In this document: in pieces, positions 6,522 to 9,433 of the stretch
Position numbering within the stretch: the first letter of the stretch is position 1
Layout: each line of letters begins with the position of its first letter
Source of the DNA: Gallionellaceae bacterium
GTDB taxonomy: Bacteria > Pseudomonadota > Gammaproteobacteria > Burkholderiales > Gallionellaceae
Direction of reading: 5' to 3'
Assembly: GCA_003445795.1 (NCBI GenBank)
Contig: DMCN01000080.1
Coordinates: 10,283 to 19,715 of the forward strand
DNA: 9,433 bases
Program-made: the position numbers and the translations under genes
Notes under the pieces: generated by a model
The model's database searches: none
The model's input: the letters and a program-made list of their open reading frames with translations, nothing else
What the model was told of the DNA's origin: nothing

Positions 6522-9077
6522 GTGCGTTTGAATTCTTCCAGTGAATATTTCGATCGCGTCGCGCAGCGTATCCTCGCCGCCCATCCCGCGCCCGATCTGC
6601 GCGGCATCACCGTTCTCCTGCCCAATATGCATGTTGCCCAGCCGCTGGCACAGGCGCTGATGCGCAGCGCGAAGCTGTCTGCATTGCTGCTGCCGCAGAT
6701 GGTGACGCTGAACGAATGGGCGCAAAGCGTTCCGCTGCAAGCGTCGGTCTCCAGCGACAGCCAGCGCAGCGCCCTGCTCTACCAGCAACTGCGCAAGCTG
6801 CAATGGTTCGAGAATGCCGACCTGTGGAGCATGACGCAGGAACTGCTCAAACTGTTCGATGAACTTACCCACTCGTTGAGCGAACTGCCGGGCGATGCCG
6901 ATTCATTCGCGGCCGCAGTGCAGAAAGCCTGGCAGGCAAGGCAGAACACCACGCTGCAACTGGAGGCGCGCCTCGTGTTCGAGTTGTGGCGCGCCATGCA
7001 GGTCGGAGCGGAACTGGATGCCGCGCGCGCCTACCAGCAGCGGTTGGCGAAACTGGCGGCCGGAGCGGGATGTCCTTTATATGTATTGCGTGCATCGGAA
7101 TGGGATGCGGTCGAGCAACGTTTTCTCGATGAATATGAACAACACGCAGCGGTGAAGGTGTTCGATTTGCGCGAGATGGAAGCAAAGCCATCTGCGCCGC
7201 TATTCTTCGCCGCCACTTCGCTCGAACAGGAAGCAAGAGCCGCTGCCATGCAAGTACGGCACTGGCTGGCCGCAGGCAAGCGCGACATCGCCATCGTGGC
7301 GCAGGATCGCGTGGTGACGCGTCGCATGCGCGCCTTGTTGGAGCGTGCCGAGGTGCTGGTGGCGGACGAGACCGGCTGGACCTTCGCCACCATGTCGGTG
7401 AGCACCGTGCTCGACCGCTGGCTCACTGCGCTGCAAAGCGACTTCTATCACCACGACCTGCTCGACCTGCTCAAGTCGCCGTTCATCTTTGCGGACATGA
7501 CGGCGGGTGAGCGCAAGTCGGCGGTGTATCAACTCGAACAACTGCTGCGCAAACAGGGCGTGGTCGCCGGGCTGGAGAAATTCCTGGCGCTTGCCGAATA
7601 TGAAGTCACGTTACACCAACCGCTGGCGCGCCTGCGTCAGGCGGCGGCATTGCTGGAACAGAACAAGAAGAAAACTTTGGCCGAGTGGCTGGCCGCATTG
7701 CAGCAGAGCCTGAATATATTGAGTATTGACACCGGCTTGCAGCAGGACGAGGCGGGGCAGCAATTGCTGCGCGCGCTCGAAAACTGGCGGCAGGAACTGC
7801 ACGGCGATGAAGGCCGTTACCGTTACGCCGAATGGCGGCGCTGGCTGGCGCAGCAACTGGACACCGAGACTTTTCGCGACAGCAGCATCGACAGTCCCGT
7901 GCGCTTCACCCATCTGGCGGCAACGCGCTGGCGCGCTTTCGATGCGGTGCTGCTGCTCGGCTGCGGTGCCGACCATCTGCCGAGCGCGGCAGACGGCGGG
8001 CGCTGGTTCAACGATGCGGTGCGCTCGGCATTGAATCTGCCCACGCGCAGCACCCATGCCACGCGCCAGAGACATGATCTGCTGGCGCTCTTGGCGATGA
8101 ACGATGCCGTGCTGGTCACCTGGCAGAAGGACAAGGACGGCGAAGCGCGGTTGTTGAGTCCGTTCCTGCAGATAGTGCGCGATGAATATGAGCAGGCACA
8201 TGGCATCAATCTGGCCGAGCGTGAGCTGCATGCCGTGCTTGCGGCGGAAGATGTGCATCAAATGGCGCTGCCGCAGTCGGTGCAGCCTGCACCGACTGCG
8301 GCGACCGAGGCAGTTCCTGAACGCATCTCCATCAGCGGCTATAACTCGCTGGTCGCCTGTCCCTACCAGTTTTATGTGCGTCACATCCTGCGCCTGAACG
8401 AACTCGACGAAGTGCAGGAGACCATCGAGAAGCGCGATTACGGCGAGCGCGTGCACGGCATCCTGCAACGCTTCCACGAACAGTTTCCGCAAGTGAGCGG
8501 GCGCGACATGGCGGAGATGGAAGCAGCCTTGCGCCGCATCAGCGAGGAAGTGTTCGCCGACCTGCTGGCGCAGGATTTCGCGGCGCGGGCCTGGTTGGCG
8601 CGCTGGTACAAATCCTTGCCTGCCTATCTGGAATGGCAGACCGAGAGCGAGGCCGAGGGTTGGCGCTATGCCGAATCCGAGAGTGCGTTCGATTGGCAAC
8701 TGGAAGGCATCCGTCTGCGCGGACGTATCGACCGGCTGGATGTACGCGGCGAAGAGAAACTGGTGCTGGATTACAAGACACTGGATGCGCAAAAGTTATC
8801 CAACAAATTGAAAGAGCCGGGCGAGGACGTGCAACTCGCCTGTTACGCTTATGCGCATGAAGCAGCGGATGCCGCCTTCCTCAGCATCGAGAGCGGCAAA
8901 GTGAAACTGGTCGCACCCAAGGATGATGTGCCGTTGCTGGCACAGCTCAATGCAGAACGTCTGGTGCAGGTGATGGCTCGCATCCGCAACGGCGCGGGAA
9001 TGCCCGCCAACGGCATCGATCAGGCATGCATGCACTGCGAGATTCGCGGAGTGTGTCGCAAGGGGGAATGGGTATGA
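6522..9077 (+). CDS. AddB-like DNA repair protein with RecB-family (PD-(D/E)XK) nuclease domain
   Basis: The 851-residue protein resembles the 'probable DNA repair protein' family (TIGR03623, from memory) related to AddB of the AddAB helicase-nuclease, which resects double-strand breaks for RecA. The N-terminal two thirds looks like an inactive helicase fold: ITVLLPNMHVAQPLAQAL stands where AddB carries its first motifs, and no Walker A GxxGxGKT is present. The C-terminal nuclease has His645 (GERVHGILQRF), Asp737 (GRIDRLD), Asp750 and Lys752 (VLDYKT), with the 13- and 2-residue steps of the RecB catalytic residues. Cys613 (ACPYQFY) plus Cys836, Cys839 and Cys845 (CxxCx5C) match the AddB [4Fe-4S] staple. 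It is shorter than Bacillus AddB (about 1166). The start is GTG 6522 or, with better spacing from AGG (6516-6518), TTG 6528. Its end overlaps the helicase gene as ATGA, so the two products probably form one complex. Confidence 0.85.
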   Translation: MRLNSSSEYFDRVAQRILAAHPAPDLRGITVLLPNMHVAQPLAQALMRSAKLSALLLPQMVTLNEWAQSVPLQASVSSDSQRSALLYQQLRKLQWFENADLWSMTQELLKLFDELTHSLSELPGDADSFAAAVQKAWQARQNTTLQLEARLVFELWRAMQVGAELDAARAYQQRLAKLAAGAGCPLYVLRASEWDAVEQRFLDEYEQHAAVKVFDLREMEAKPSAPLFFAATSLEQEARAAAMQVRHWLAAGKRDIAIVAQDRVVTRRMRALLERAEVLVADETGWTFATMSVSTVLDRWLTALQSDFYHHDLLDLLKSPFIFADMTAGERKSAVYQLEQLLRKQGVVAGLEKFLALAEYEVTLHQPLARLRQAAALLEQNKKKTLAEWLAALQQSLNILSIDTGLQQDEAGQQLLRALENWRQELHGDEGRYRYAEWRRWLAQQLDTETFRDSSIDSPVRFTHLAATRWRAFDAVLLLGCGADHLPSAADGGRWFNDAVRSALNLPTRSTHATRQRHDLLALLAMNDAVLVTWQKDKDGEARLLSPFLQIVRDEYEQAHGINLAERELHAVLAAEDVHQMALPQSVQPAPTAATEAVPERISISGYNSLVACPYQFYVRHILRLNELDEVQETIEKRDYGERVHGILQRFHEQFPQVSGRDMAEMEAALRRISEEVFADLLAQDFAARAWLARWYKSLPAYLEWQTESEAEGWRYAESESAFDWQLEGIRLRGRIDRLDVRGEEKLVLDYKTLDAQKLSNKLKEPGEDVQLACYAYAHEAADAAFLSIESGKVKLVAPKDDVPLLAQLNAERLVQVMARIRNGAGMPANGIDQACMHCEIRGVCRKGEWV

Positions 9078-9433
9078 GCAACCATATCGCCCTCGACCCC
9101 AAACACAGTGTCGTCGTCGAAGCCTGTGCCGGCAGCGGCAAGACCTGGCTGCTGGTATCGCGCATCGTGCGTTTGCTGCTGGACGGGGCGCAGCCTTCGC
9201 AGATTCTTGCCATCACTTTCACTCGCAAGGCGGCGCAGGAGATGCAGGCGCGTTTGCAGCAGTGGCTGCGTGATCTGGCGATGGGCGACGAAGCCTCGGT
9301 GCAACAGTTCTTCGCCGAACGCGGCATCGAACAACTGAACGACGAGCAGGTGGAGCGTGCGCGCAATCTTTACAGCAGCGTGCTGCTGGCACAACCCGGC
9401 ATCACCATTAGTACCTTCCACGGCTGGTTCATG
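9074..9433 (+). CDS. UvrD/AddA-like superfamily 1 helicase, 3' end beyond the window
   Basis: Only the first 120 residues are in the window. They hold the Walker A motif ACAGSGKT (residues 17-24) that binds ATP, motif Ia (ITFTRKAAQEM) and the TISTFHGWF segment, all typical of UvrD/RecB/AddA helicases. The region before Walker A (IALDPKHSVVVEACAGSGKT) is short and lacks an obvious Q-motif glutamine, so it is more like RecB or AddA variants than UvrD itself. ATG 9074 overlaps the stop of the AddB-like gene by 4 bases and has a strong GGGGGA (9062-9067) 6 bases upstream. The pairing suggests it is the motor subunit of an AddAB-like end-processing enzyme. Whether it also carries a C-terminal nuclease domain, as AddA does, lies outside the window. 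Confidence 0.88.
   Translation, partial: MSNHIALDPKHSVVVEACAGSGKTWLLVSRIVRLLLDGAQPSQILAITFTRKAAQEMQARLQQWLRDLAMGDEASVQQFFAERGIEQLNDEQVERARNLYSSVLLAQPGITISTFHGWFM

Noticed and set aside
7611..8792. A 393-codon open frame on the - strand inside the AddB-like gene
   Set aside because: It lies opposite the conserved nuclease motifs and has no recognisable protein features of its own.

Overview
The window is a dense, GC-rich stretch of bacterial chromosome with all genes on the + strand. Gene content and order (ispA-dxs-folE2, htpG, a glutamine amidotransferase, an Azotobacter FdI-type ferredoxin, and an AddB-like/AddA-like recombination pair) suggest a betaproteobacterium, possibly of the Nitrosomonadales/Gallionellaceae kind. 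That placement is inferred from protein likeness and gene order recalled from memory, not from a search. I see no tRNA, rRNA, CRISPR array, prophage, insertion sequence or integrase. It is core genome rather than an accessory island.

Region by region. (1) 1-2492: the 3' part of ispA (farnesyl diphosphate synthase) followed by dxs, with the stop and start sharing one base. Together they supply the entry and a middle step of isoprenoid synthesis. (2) 2493-2567: a short control region. A 10+10 bp near-palindrome closely resembles the IscR/Rrf2 type-1 operator and sits just upstream of a perfect TATAAT. It precedes folE2, the metal-flexible GTP cyclohydrolase IB (2568-3365). (3) 3366-3455: a strong G/C hairpin whose 3' arm runs into a near-consensus heat-shock (sigma-32, RpoH) promoter for htpG, the bacterial Hsp90 (3456-5357). 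(4) A class I glutamine amidotransferase overlaps the end of htpG by 4 bases, and a 7Fe-8S ferredoxin (fdxA) starts 8 bases after it. Both are likely read at least partly from the htpG promoter. (5) 6409-6521: an intergenic gap filled mostly by a REP-like dispersed repeat made of two inverted halves. (6) 6522-9433: an AddB-like protein with a RecB-family nuclease domain and a four-cysteine Fe-S staple, overlapping by 4 bases the start of a UvrD/AddA-like helicase that runs off the window. The two probably form an AddAB-like end-processing enzyme for double-strand-break repair.

The most informative parts are regulatory: the IscR-like operator before folE2, the sigma-32 promoter before htpG, and the hairpin that overlaps it. 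The divergent AddAB-like pair is the least characterised protein content. I found nothing I would call a wholly new system.
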